NCBI GenBank assembly: GCA_945893045.1
Contig: CAMDEA010000016.1
Coordinates: forward strand, 1 to 64,000
From: Planctomyces sp. SH-PL62
GTDB taxonomy: Bacteria > Planctomycetota > Planctomycetia > Planctomycetales > Planctomycetaceae
Direction: 5' to 3'
DNA length: 64,000 nucleotides
The notes beneath the pieces are model-generated. The model made no database searches and was not told the DNA's origin. It saw only the letters and a program-made list of their open reading frames with translations. The translations under genes were made by a program, and so were the position numbers. Shown here piece after piece: positions 28,501 through 36,084 of this stretch. The number at the start of each line of letters is the position of its first letter. The first letter of the stretch is position 1.

Positions 28501-31500
28501 CCACGACGGCCCGCTGACCCGTCTCGCCTTCCGGAGTGTGAACACCAAAACGTGGCAGTTGGTCTCCAGCGGCTCCGACGGAACTGTCCGGCTTTGGAAT
28601 CTCTCCAAGCACGCCTTTGTGGATCAACTGCTACCGGTCTACTCGAACCGGCAGTTTCAGGGGGACTCTGGGGCCATTGTCGCGTTGATTTGGCGCGATT
28701 GGAGAGAGGATAAACATCGAACTGAGTTATTCGATCTCTCAAGAGAGCGGCGACTCGTTCCCGTCAACACCAAAGAGCCGTCACAGGTCGGTCAATTGTC
28801 GTCATTGACAATGGACATTCTTCAGGAGCAAAACCAGCTTCGTGCGTTGGCCATCGCAGAGAAAGGGCTCTGGCTGATCCCCATCCTTCGTTCGGACGAG
28901 ACTCGGACGGACGCCACCGCATCTGAGACGCCAACTGCAAGAAAACCACAGCAGCTTGACGTGGCACCGCCCATGCTCGTGGCCACGAATTCCCAAGCAC
29001 CCTGGGTCGCAGCCACGTTTCGCGAGTCGTTGAACAGCGACAAACTCGTCATCCGTGTCTTTCGGCTCCCTGGTAACGAAATCAGTGACCAAGCCAAGCC
29101 GCCGACATCGTTGCTCATTCGCAGCGTGCCGTCGTCAATTTCTGTCATGAGCCTTAGCTCTGACGGCAAGTGGCTGGCTGCGTTCAGCGATGATGACCGC
29201 GCTCTTTGGCTGTGGGATCTCTCGACGTTTCTTCCCCTGACCGGTGATTCTGCCAGTCAGCAGCAGACCATCGCCGACCCCGTCGTCGTCAAGCGTCTTG
29301 CCGGAGGACTGCGGAGTCTCCGCTTCACACCCAACAGCAGACGATTGATCGCGATCACTTATCGGGGGACGGTCCAAAATTGGGGGGTGGATTCCCTGCG
29401 GATTGAGACCGAGGAAAAGACTGGTGATTCGATCGCATCGCTCGACGCACTGCGGCTAAGTTCGCAGACCGCATTCGTTGGAAACTACTCCAACGCCACG
29501 GCAATGGATGATCGGTGGTTGGTGAAAGGGAACGACGACAATGGCCTCGATCTCTGGGATTTGGATCGGCAGGATGCCCGCATGCCCGACACGACACTCA
29601 CTGGCCTTTCGACAGCGTCTTCGCTCACCGCCATCTCACTCAGCCCCGACCAGCGTTGGTGTGTTGCCGGCACCAGCAATGGGGCGGTGTGTCTTTGGGA
29701 CATGAAGAAAGCGATTCAAAATCCCACAGGCAGCCACGAGCCCACGATGCGCGTCGTCGGACACGGAAGTCAGATTGCCAAGGTCTACTTTCAGGACTCG
29801 GAGACCATCTTTACGGTGGACAGATTCGGAATGATCTGCCGTTGGCCATTGTCGGCACTACCCCGCAATCTGGATTTGGATTGGGCCGTCCAGCAGAAAC
29901 AAGCAGCGGATCTCATCGGGCGAAACCTGACCGAAATCGAATGGAAGACCTACTTCAAACCCGTCGGCGAAGAGGATTATCACGAAACATTCCCGGAACT
30001 GCGCGTCCACTCGAGCGTGCTTGATGCGGCGATTCGAAGTGCCGGCAGTGAAGCCGTAACCGCTAAGGCCATGGAGAAACTCACCAAACTCATCAAAGAC
30101 GATGAGCCGAATGATCCGCAAGGCGATGCGGACAAGATGCTGAATTACGAACGCGCCGTCGCTCTCGCATCGGACGGACAGATTGAGAAGGCCGCGATAC
30201 GTTTTCAGAAGGCCGACCCGAATCGCCTGACAACCTCCAGTCGCCTGGCAAAGTCCAGTTCGACGGAAGAAGCCCAACGCTTTGCGATCAACCACCTGAT
30301 GTCCGAAGCCGTCGAGCAGGCTCGCAAGGGTAACCCGTCCAGTGAGACCTCGCTGCGGAAACTCGAACAATTCGATCCTGCGGCGGGGCGAGTCGCATTG
30401 GCGCGCATCCGAAATCTAAAAATGAGTGCGCTGAGTCAAAAGATTTATCAGTTGTTGTGGCAGCTCGGTGGCTCGTCCGCCGGAATCGATGACGTCATCA
30501 AAGACGTGCAAGCCCTGCAAGAACTGTTGAAGCAACAGAAGAACGACCCCTTGCGGGATCAGGTTGTCGCCAACCTATGGAGCCATGCCGAAAGACTTGC
30601 CGCAGCCGAAACGGCGCAGATGGAATCGGCGAAGCGGCTGATCGAGGCGTCACAGAAACTTGTCGCACGTCCCGGAGTCTTCGACGTCCAGCGACGACTG
30701 AACGTAATCGCCGCAGCAAAGACTCTGCGAGAGGCGGAAAACCTTGTGAAGCAAGACAAGGACTCTGACGCCATCAAGCAACTGGAAGCACTTCAGATGC
30801 GGCCGTGGATTCAAACGCCTCAGGCGATCGTCAATGTCTATCGAGCGGCGAGGTTGGTCACGGAGGCCGTCGAACTGGCGAAGCAGCCCGACAAACGCGA
30901 GTCTGCAATCAAGAAACTGGACGAAGCCAAGTCCCTCGACCCTCGGTATGCGTCCGATTCCAATGCCTTCGTCGATCGCATCACCGCCCGGCAATTGTTG
31001 AACGAAGCAATGCGTACTGGATCAGAAGATGAAAAGGCGCGTGACCAATTCCGTCAGGCGATCAAGCTTGAACCACGGTCCAAGCTCGACCCGGACAAAG
31101 GGCTCTACGACTTGTTACGCGAGGTGCGTGACCCACAATCAACGCTCCGGAAACTGCAAGTCGCGCTCCAGGTTACCCCAGGGATTCCGAATCGAATCAG
31201 TGGGGCTGACCTTCGCCAGGCGGTCCAGGATGCGAAGAAGCTGGACCTTCTCGTCGCGCGGGCGCTGATCGATGCCCAATCCTGGAACTTGATGTGCTGG
31301 GTTGGCTGCCTGGAGGGCATGGCAACTGAGGTTGCGTTTGCTGGAGAGATCGCCGTCGAACTGTCCCCAGTAGACGGCCTGATTAGCGACACTCGCGGAC
31401 TCGCCCGTGCGCTCACCGGTGACGGTCCAGGTGCAAGATCAGACTTCGACTACTACGCACTCACGAGCGAGAACTTTGCTCGGAGCGCCGAGCGGGCTGA

Positions 31501-31582
31501 TTGGGCACAAGCCCTGCGATCCGGTAAGACTCCCAAAGAGATCTTTACGCCCGAGTTGCTGGCGCTGCTTAAAGGGCAATAA
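25517..31582 (+). CDS. nSTAND1-type NTPase with transmembrane helix, WD40 repeats and helical-repeat tail
   Basis: A 2021-residue protein. It opens with N-P-F-P-G-L-R-P-Y and F-F-G-R-E-D-Q-I, the hallmark of novel STAND NTPase 1. Walker A is G-D-S-G-S-G-K-S (71-78) and Walker B is L-L-V-L-V-D-Q-F-E-E (168-177). After the winged-helix part, a hydrophobic helix lies at about 517-535, followed by a Lys/Ala/Glu-rich coiled segment (about 545-585). WD40 blades run from about 653 to 1444, recognisable by repeated V-R-I-W, R-V-W-N and V-R-L-W ends. The remaining 570 residues are TPR-like helices. Such proteins usually carry an N-terminal TIR, caspase or trypsin effector; here none is fused. The neighbouring TIR protein may fill this role. 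Confidence 0.88.
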   Translation: MNENQSATSLPDLSADSMSAELGPGTTKPRNPFPGLRPYQMNDSDLFFGREDQIHELLSRLRRERFLAVLGDSGSGKSSLIRAGLLPRLKAGFMVSDPDGWRIAIMTPGDDPIRRLSTALCSPDALLLGENAAQADLQTSLCHATLNRGSNGLVDVVRESHLPDGFRLLVLVDQFEELFRFGSQSRGEPPSTAARNFVRLLLEAAAQRDIPIYVSITMRSEYLGHCAPYLGLPEAINDGLYLVSRMTREQLRDAICEPIAKCRGQVSNRLVNRLINDLGDQSDQLPVLQHALMRLWSLDPSQPATLDLEDLEAERIGGLASALPKHVVEILDSLEESERFIAQDVFRSLTQVDQNGNFVRRPTELSEICELANAGQEKVLRVINQFRKEGRSFLTPSEHETLTASDKVDISHESLIRQWQDLRDWTLDEHKSREVKQWLQKEARKWDNNGRGNAEEVKFLLTGVQLEEALEWRTKRPLEIQRPQFRLEREFLNRSERGRLDEQKRQLVAKRTRMQLGIISSVLALALGVLIWSGLKYRVSTQNLAKAQQQTEQATEESKRAKVETGVADAAKKVADADKKEAEKRVRVSSAVRLAAESRRVASDRPVSRLLLSFEAIRATRQAGELASPDAVAAYQEAQQSLSPLGITSQVLWSHDGAARALTVNNDKQLIASGGADRMVRIWSAKTNGKPTELRDHVSPITTVAISINGNWLFSGSEDGEVFARELADGRPAGHSVRLGRLSGRVTDIECSRDSEWVVVGSRDQAVRAWDLKALAEKPEGTELSGHQGSIVDIAAFELNGAQWVVTGSSDRTARVWNLSKLRTPGSLPQSTVLQCSNPVSDVAIGDNGKLEQDPVIAVCAETISLWSTKDAALKEGAAPMVLASDTKANERFDAVSFSPNGDFLLSRGFLYRTNQPKISRWPTIASNLKWDRPPNMDPVESPGPSSVRSFWDVPSMVMQSPDGRWLVASRSDGSIQLQAVTKYEGSSIPILLSGHDGPLTRLAFRSVNTKTWQLVSSGSDGTVRLWNLSKHAFVDQLLPVYSNRQFQGDSGAIVALIWRDWREDKHRTELFDLSRERRLVPVNTKEPSQVGQLSSLTMDILQEQNQLRALAIAEKGLWLIPILRSDETRTDATASETPTARKPQQLDVAPPMLVATNSQAPWVAATFRESLNSDKLVIRVFRLPGNEISDQAKPPTSLLIRSVPSSISVMSLSSDGKWLAAFSDDDRALWLWDLSTFLPLTGDSASQQQTIADPVVVKRLAGGLRSLRFTPNSRRLIAITYRGTVQNWGVDSLRIETEEKTGDSIASLDALRLSSQTAFVGNYSNATAMDDRWLVKGNDDNGLDLWDLDRQDARMPDTTLTGLSTASSLTAISLSPDQRWCVAGTSNGAVCLWDMKKAIQNPTGSHEPTMRVVGHGSQIAKVYFQDSETIFTVDRFGMICRWPLSALPRNLDLDWAVQQKQAADLIGRNLTEIEWKTYFKPVGEEDYHETFPELRVHSSVLDAAIRSAGSEAVTAKAMEKLTKLIKDDEPNDPQGDADKMLNYERAVALASDGQIEKAAIRFQKADPNRLTTSSRLAKSSSTEEAQRFAINHLMSEAVEQARKGNPSSETSLRKLEQFDPAAGRVALARIRNLKMSALSQKIYQLLWQLGGSSAGIDDVIKDVQALQELLKQQKNDPLRDQVVANLWSHAERLAAAETAQMESAKRLIEASQKLVARPGVFDVQRRLNVIAAAKTLREAENLVKQDKDSDAIKQLEALQMRPWIQTPQAIVNVYRAARLVTEAVELAKQPDKRESAIKKLDEAKSLDPRYASDSNAFVDRITARQLLNEAMRTGSEDEKARDQFRQAIKLEPRSKLDPDKGLYDLLREVRDPQSTLRKLQVALQVTPGIPNRISGADLRQAVQDAKKLDLLVARALIDAQSWNLMCWVGCLEGMATEVAFAGEIAVELSPVDGLISDTRGLARALTGDGPGARSDFDYYALTSENFARSAERADWAQALRSGKTPKEIFTPELLALLKGQ

Positions 31583-31781
31583 TCCAATCCTAGCGTGAGT
31601 GACGTGGGCTTGATGCCCATTTCCGTCCGGTTACCCGAGGCTGGCGAACCGCTTCGACGTTGAATTTGCGGCACTTCTCACGCCAGCGTTCAAACTCTTC
31701 TTCCTCACCCTCCTCCCAAATCAGAGGCTCGATCTTTTCCGCTTCCTCAATCCATGGCGCTGCTCTTTTCCAATGAACTGA
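31583..31781 (-). pseudogene. in-frame continuation after TAG of the small protein (possible decayed C-terminus)
   Basis: Directly after the TAG that ends the 66-residue protein (31782-31784), the same minus-strand frame stays open for 63 codons to TAG at 31590-31592. The peptide is rich in Glu/Trp/Arg (W-I-E-E-A-E-K-I-E, then E-E-E-E-F-E-R-W) and reads like real protein. It has no ATG of its own. It may be the former C-terminus of the small protein after an amber mutation, or a remnant of another gene. Confidence 0.3.
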
Positions 31782-31982
31782 CTATCTCACCGCGTCCACG
31801 AATGTCGGCGGGATGGCAGGTCTTTCGACCGCCGCGTGTCGTTGCGCCCGGCTGATGCCGATGGTCTGGCTTCGTTCGCGAAGTTCATCCAGCAACCGCA
31901 GCTTCTCCGCAATGGGCAACACGGTCAGTCTGCGGCGCAGCGCTTGTTTGCTCTGGAGGATCTCAAGCAGTTGCAGAGTCAT
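31782..31982 (-). CDS. small Leu/Arg-rich protein paired with a nucleotidyltransferase
   Basis: A 66-residue basic, helical protein (L-L-E-I-L-Q-S-K-Q-A-L-R-R-R, then P-I-A-E-K-L-R-L-L-D-E-L). Small proteins of this look often accompany predicted nucleotidyltransferases in toxin-antitoxin-like pairs. Its ATG overlaps the stop of the upstream nucleotidyltransferase gene by four bases (ATGA), so the two are translationally coupled. No DNA-binding motif is evident. It could be the antitoxin or partner subunit; this is inference from context. Confidence 0.6.
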   Translation of the reverse strand: MTLQLLEILQSKQALRRRLTVLPIAEKLRLLDELRERSQTIGISRAQRHAAVERPAIPPTFVDAVR

Positions 31983-32506
31983 CCTTCACCTCGTAGGAAT
32001 TGCACCTCGAATTTTTGCCATTTGTCGGACAGATGATGTCGGGCGAGGATGGCCTCCAGCCGAGCCGGGGCGAGGACTCCCGCTTCAATGAATTGTAACA
32101 GCCGCGCTTTGTCCTTCGGTCGGCCAAGTTCCAGCGCGATGCAGGCCAGGTGTTCCGCAGAAACGACGCGGGTCGGCACCCCTTCCACGTCAAAGGACAC
32201 AGCTTCCACCAAGGCTTCCTCAACGAGCGGGGTCGGCGGCGGCAGAAACTGGACGGGCCAGTCGGCGATGAACAGGTACTCGCCTTCCATTCGGCAGCCA
32301 CGAGCGGCGAGATAATCAATCAGCGGCTGGGGGCTGACGAGCAGCTTGCCCGGTTCGGGACGAAACGCCACAAAAATATCGACATCGAGCGTCGCAATCG
32401 GTTCCAAGTAGAACGTCGCACCGACTGCACCGCCGATGGCGTAGCGATCAATGATGCCATCAGCCTGCATCTGGTTGACCGTGGTGAGCACCTCTTTGAT
32501 TTTCAT
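31979..32506 (-). CDS. nucleotidyltransferase-fold protein (AbiEii-like)
   Basis: A 175-residue protein. Residues 20-45 carry Y-A-I-G-G-A-V-G-A followed by L-D-V-D-I-F-V, the G-G...D-x-D pattern of minimal nucleotidyltransferases of the AbiEii/DUF6036 type, where the two Asp residues bind metal. The rest is a small helical domain with an A-E-H-L-A-x-I-A-L-E-L-G-R-x-K-D segment also typical of the group, in which the R-x-K-D loop follows the helix. Related proteins include toxins that block translation by modifying tRNA. It forms a two-gene unit with the small protein downstream. The unit lies between the STAND gene and a transporter, at the edge of the TIR cluster. Confidence 0.72.
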   Translation of the reverse strand: MKIKEVLTTVNQMQADGIIDRYAIGGAVGATFYLEPIATLDVDIFVAFRPEPGKLLVSPQPLIDYLAARGCRMEGEYLFIADWPVQFLPPPTPLVEEALVEAVSFDVEGVPTRVVSAEHLACIALELGRPKDKARLLQFIEAGVLAPARLEAILARHHLSDKWQKFEVQFLRGEG

Positions 32507-32654
32507 TTCACCGCCCTTGTCCTCGTTCCGCGGCTCATCGTCATGCTCAATCGTCTGGAGTCGTCCGGGATCACTCGTGGAACAAAGACCGGTCGATCAA
32601 CTGCGGGCAGCCATGTTACGAGTGACCGAAGAGCGAATCCATTCACAGAGCGGG

Positions 32655-34241
32655 TCATCGCACCAGAGCCGACAGTGTCTTGACGGCTGCGACGATCACG
32701 ACCGTGCCTGCGATGTCGAGCAGGACTCCGTAGCGGATCATGCGGCCGAGCGGGACCATGCCGGAGCCGTAGACGATCGCATTGCAGGGAGTGCTCACCG
32801 GCAGCATGAAGCCGAGGCTACAACCGAACGTCGCGCCGAGCGCTGGCTCCAGCGGATCGACGCCGGCGGCGAGGGCCATGCTGATCACGACGGGGACGAC
32901 GATGTTGGCCGAAGCTGTGTTTGAGGTCGCTTCGGAGACCAGTGTCGCGACCAGGGTGGCCGCCACGAGGAACCCGAAACTGCCCGCGTTCGGCAGCAGC
33001 GTGATCATGTTCTTGCCGATCACATTCGCGAGTTCCGTCTCTTGAGCCAACATGCCGAAGGCGAAGCCGCCGCCGTAGAGCAGCACGACGCCCCAATCAA
33101 TCTGAGTGGCTTCGGGCCACGTCAACGCGGGGCGGCCTCGTTCGCCCGGCAGCAGAAACAGCAGGCCCGCGCCGAGCAACGCCGGCACCGCTTCGGGAAG
33201 GCTCAGCTTGCACCATTTGTAGGCGTCGCTGGTCTCGCCCCAGCCGAGTGCGACGACTCCGGGAGCGATCCACAGCACGACCATCACCAGGAACGCGACC
33301 AGCGTGCTGAGTTGCCCGCGCGTCCACGGGCCAAGCTGTTGCCGCTGACGTTCGAGGTACTCGCGACCGCCGGCGAGTTCGCGAACCCCCGCCGGGCAGA
33401 GCCAATTCAGGTATGCGAACAGGAAGAGGAACAACACCACGACCACCGGCACACCGATCAGACACCACTCGAAGAAGGTGATCTCGGCCGGTGCGCCGTT
33501 AATGGTGACTTGTTGCCGAATGAAGTTCAGGCCGATCACGTTTGGAGGCGTTCCAATCGGCGTTGCCAGTCCACCGATTGACGCCGCGAACGACGTCATG
33601 AGCATTAGCCCCGTGGCATAACGCGGGTCGATCTGTTGAAACGAAGTACGAGGAACGGAGAACGAAGAATGAGGAATGAGTTCGGGCTGAGCCGTCATTC
33701 CCGTTCGTCGTTCCTCATTCTCAGTTCCTCGTTCTTCATTCCTCAGCACCTTCAGGATCGACAGCCCGATGGCGAACATCATCGCGGTCGTCGCCGTGTT
33801 GCTGATCCAGGCGGAGATGAATGCTGTCGTGGCTCCGAACGCGAAGAGCACTCGCGAGGGACTGCCGCCGACCGCTTTGAGCGTCAACACGCTGAGCGCC
33901 AATCTTCGGTCGAGGCCGTGCAGCTCGATGGCTCGCGCCAGCATGAACGAGCCGATGAAGAGAAACATCAATTGATCGGCGAACGGAGCAAACACGTTCT
34001 TTGCCGGAGCCACCTGCAACACGACGCACGCGGTCGCTCCGAGCAGCGCGGTCAGCGCCATCGGAATCGCTTCCGTCACCCACAGCACGACGACCGCCGC
34101 CATCACGGCCGCCAGCCGATGCGCTGTGGGCTTGTCGGCCAGACTCTCAGAATTCGCCGAGAGGACAAACGCAAATAACAACGGCGCGAGCACCAACCCG
34201 GTGCGGCGGCGCAGGAGATCCATTCGCGATTCAAGACTCAT
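32655..34241 (-). CDS. SLC13/DASS family sodium-coupled anion transporter
   Basis: A 528-residue membrane protein. Both hallmark SNT motifs are present: S-N-T-A-T-T (about residue 145) and S-N-T-A-S-A (about 435), plus the T-P-I-G-T-P-P-N loop after the first half. Members import dicarboxylates, citrate or sulfate with sodium. A hydrophilic insert at about residues 165-199, rich in Arg/Glu then Ser, has no counterpart in the family and is encoded by a palindromic repeat. The start at 34241 is preceded by another palindromic repeat rather than a clear ribosome site, so the long frame to 34379 is rejected. No partner genes for an anion pathway are adjacent. Confidence 0.87.
   Translation of the reverse strand: MSLESRMDLLRRRTGLVLAPLLFAFVLSANSESLADKPTAHRLAAVMAAVVVLWVTEAIPMALTALLGATACVVLQVAPAKNVFAPFADQLMFLFIGSFMLARAIELHGLDRRLALSVLTLKAVGGSPSRVLFAFGATTAFISAWISNTATTAMMFAIGLSILKVLRNEERGTENEERRTGMTAQPELIPHSSFSVPRTSFQQIDPRYATGLMLMTSFAASIGGLATPIGTPPNVIGLNFIRQQVTINGAPAEITFFEWCLIGVPVVVVLFLFLFAYLNWLCPAGVRELAGGREYLERQRQQLGPWTRGQLSTLVAFLVMVVLWIAPGVVALGWGETSDAYKWCKLSLPEAVPALLGAGLLFLLPGERGRPALTWPEATQIDWGVVLLYGGGFAFGMLAQETELANVIGKNMITLLPNAGSFGFLVAATLVATLVSEATSNTASANIVVPVVISMALAAGVDPLEPALGATFGCSLGFMLPVSTPCNAIVYGSGMVPLGRMIRYGVLLDIAGTVVIVAAVKTLSALVR
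33649..33744. repeat. GAGGAACGGAGAACGAAG palindrome inserted in the SLC13 gene
   Basis: The left arm (GAGGAACGGAGAACGAAGAA onward, from 33649) pairs imperfectly with the right arm (TCCTCATTCTCAGTTCCTCG and on to 33744). It lies wholly inside the transporter coding region, is a multiple of three in effect, and encodes the extra Glu/Arg-rich loop. Confidence 0.85.
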
Positions 34242-34248
34242 GGTTTCA

Positions 34249-34327
34249 TTTTCCGCCCTCCATTTTCCGCCAGCTTGTTCCAATTTCCGAAGAGAGCTGG
34301 CGGAAAATGAAGGGCGACAAATGGAGG
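34249..34327. repeat. CTGGCGGAAAATGAAGGGC family palindrome, copy 2
   Basis: CCCTCCATTTTCCGCCAGCT (from 34256) pairs with AGCTGGCGGAAAATGAAGGG (from 34295). The same arm occurs at 5396-5415. It begins a few bases upstream of the SLC13 start codon. Confidence 0.88.
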
Positions 34328-34333
34328 CAAGAA

Positions 34334-34399
34334 GTAGCCACGCTCGCCAGAGCGTGGGTGCGACGACCCGATCCCCCACGCTCTGGCGAGCGTGGCTAC
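34334..34399. repeat. GTAGCCACG palindrome, copy 2
   Basis: GTAGCCACGCTCGCCAGAGC at 34334 pairs with the arm ending GAGCGTGGCTAC at 34399. It is nearly identical to 15147-15213 and 62894-62962. It lies just past the stop of the ceramidase-like gene and adjoins the previous repeat. Confidence 0.92.
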
Positions 34400-34403
34400 G
34401 AAA

Positions 34404-35756
34404 CTATTTCCGCAGCCGTTCCGCGAGTTCGCGAACTGTCGTGATAATGCGATCTTCTGTACCCTGTCGCCACGATGATGGCAGGTTGCTGTAACGCATC
34501 GCACCGACCCCTTCGTAGCCACCTTCTTTGAGGACTCGTTCCGAAGGGATGTAGGCCATCACGTCGTTGCTGTAGCCGGCGACCCAGACGGGGCTGTCGC
34601 CGAGTTCCCGCTTCAGTCGCAGCGCGTAGTCGATGACGACCTCGCCGCCGAGCGTGACCATTGTCAGGTCGCCGCCGAATTGCAGCACTTGGATCGGATA
34701 CGGGTAGCTCTCACGCACCTTGCCGTTCTTTTCGAATTCCGCGAGCAGCGCGGCCGAGCGACGTTGTTCGTAACCGTCTTTGTGTTTGCTCCGTTCGAGC
34801 AATTCGTCACGAGTCACCGGCTCGAACGGCAGATCGACTTCTTGGAAATCGAACTTCAGCGGCCCACGAATCGGTTTCGGCACCGGCAACAGCGCGGCCT
34901 CAACCGCCGTCGCGAGCGTTTTGCCGTGTGTCATCGCCCACTCGATCTGCCCGCGCGGATATGGATTCTGATCGCCTCCGCAGCCCATCACGAACAGAGC
35001 CGTTGCTCCGGGATGAGCCTTCTCGATCTCGGTCTGAGCATAGCCAGCGTAGTCCGCGTTGATTTGCATCAATCCGGTTGTTGTGTTGTGGCAGGCGTAG
35101 CCGAACGCGACTGCTCGCAGAGTTTTGCCATCGAGCGATTCGACTCGCAGGACCGGCACGTCGTGATCGACCGGGCCGTCGGGATACGGACTGTTTTGGA
35201 ATCCGTCCTTGGTCGGCAGCCGGCGATTCATCGCGACGCTGCACCGAGCGTGACTGTACGACACTTTTGCTGGTTGCAGGTCTTCCACCGCTGCACCGAT
35301 CACGCCGACCAGCTTGTCGGTCAGCGAGACGAAGTACGACTCGACCCGCTGCCGCTGCTCTGGATCGAGCGGATACATGACCGACATCTCAAGATCGTCT
35401 TTCACGACCGGCCCGCAATGCGTGTGTGAGCAGTTCAGCAACAAGCCTTTTGGATCGACTTTGTATTTCTCAGCCACTCCCTTCACGACTTGCTGTCGCA
35501 GCGGACGCGGGATGCTGATGAGATCCGTCGTGACGATGACGGCTCGCATTCCGGCCGAGTCCTCGATCGCCAGCGCCTTCGCGTGCAGTTCGGAGAGGAC
35601 ACCTTCGGACGGCTTCGTGCGTCCGGCATAGCCGGCCATCCACATCGGCTGACGTGGCGTGATCGCGACAGTCGCGACACCGACTTTCCATTCCGCCTCT
35701 TCTGCTCGGCAAATCGCTGACATGGCGATCAAGGCAATCACACAGATCAAACGCAT
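34404..35756 (-). CDS. neutral/alkaline ceramidase-like secreted enzyme
   Basis: A 450-residue protein with a signal peptide (M-R-L-I-C-V-I-A-L-I, cleavage near residue 18). It has the N-terminal ceramidase-domain pattern: the A-I-T-P segment near residue 32, W-M-A-G-Y, and the metal-site segment N-C-S-H-T-H-C-G-P at about residue 109, with further G-D-Q-N-P and Y-S-N-D segments. It is shorter than full neutral ceramidases (over 600 residues) and lacks their C-terminal domain, so the substrate may differ. GGAGAA seven bases before ATG 35756 decides the start. It is followed by two repeats, then the SLC13 gene on the same strand. Confidence 0.82.
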   Translation of the reverse strand: MRLICVIALIAMSAICRAEEAEWKVGVATVAITPRQPMWMAGYAGRTKPSEGVLSELHAKALAIEDSAGMRAVIVTTDLISIPRPLRQQVVKGVAEKYKVDPKGLLLNCSHTHCGPVVKDDLEMSVMYPLDPEQRQRVESYFVSLTDKLVGVIGAAVEDLQPAKVSYSHARCSVAMNRRLPTKDGFQNSPYPDGPVDHDVPVLRVESLDGKTLRAVAFGYACHNTTTGLMQINADYAGYAQTEIEKAHPGATALFVMGCGGDQNPYPRGQIEWAMTHGKTLATAVEAALLPVPKPIRGPLKFDFQEVDLPFEPVTRDELLERSKHKDGYEQRRSAALLAEFEKNGKVRESYPYPIQVLQFGGDLTMVTLGGEVVIDYALRLKRELGDSPVWVAGYSNDVMAYIPSERVLKEGGYEGVGAMRYSNLPSSWRQGTEDRIITTVRELAERLRK

Positions 35757-35774
35757 AATGTGTTCTCCAGTTTT

Positions 35775-35902
35775 CCGGCCGATCGCCGTGAGCCGAAGGC
35801 TGATTGCCGTTATCTCACTTTTGTCGCGGACGGTTCAACGATCGAACGTATCGAAGAAAAAGGATAACGGCCATCGGCGATCGGCTCACGGCATTCGGCC
35901 GG
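35775..35902. repeat. CCGGCCGATCGCCGTGAGCC long palindrome
   Basis: Left arm 35775-35814 (ends GCCGTTATC) pairs with right arm 35863-35902 (starts GATAACGGCC). It lies between the divergent ceramidase-like and sdhC genes. Single arms of the same type appear inside the DUF1549/1553 gene. Confidence 0.9.
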
Positions 35903-35936
35903 GCAATCCGGGGCAATTCTCCGATGGCGCGATGAA

Positions 35937-35964
35937 TTGCGGCAATGCTTGCTCGCCCTATAAT
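35937..35964 (+). promoter_or_regulatory. candidate promoter of the sdhCAB operon
   Basis: A perfect TATAAT at 35959-35964 has TTGCGG at 35937-35942, 16 bases upstream. The transcript would start near 35971 and run through the palindrome at 36002-36063 before reaching sdhC. Confidence 0.5.
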
Positions 35965-36001
35965 CCCGCCCCGCGCTGCGAAGACGAAATATGAGTATCC
36001 C

Positions 36002-36063
36002 GTAGCCTGACTCTCCGAGTCGGGTGTTTGGCCTGAAGCTCCCGACTCGGAGAGTCAGGCTAC
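36002..36063. repeat. GTAGCCTGACTCTCCGAGTC palindrome
   Basis: GTAGCCTGACTCTCCGAGTC at the left is the reverse complement of GACTCGGAGAGTCAGGCTAC at the right, 20 matching bases. It ends nine bases before the sdhC ribosome binding site and would form a strong hairpin in the operon leader. Confidence 0.95.
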
Positions 36064-36084
36064 TGAAATGAAAAGGAGACGACC

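Noticed and set aside
36002-36063. Palindrome as a rho-independent terminator of the upstream region
   Set aside because: No T run follows, both neighbouring genes point away from it, and the sdh promoter lies upstream.
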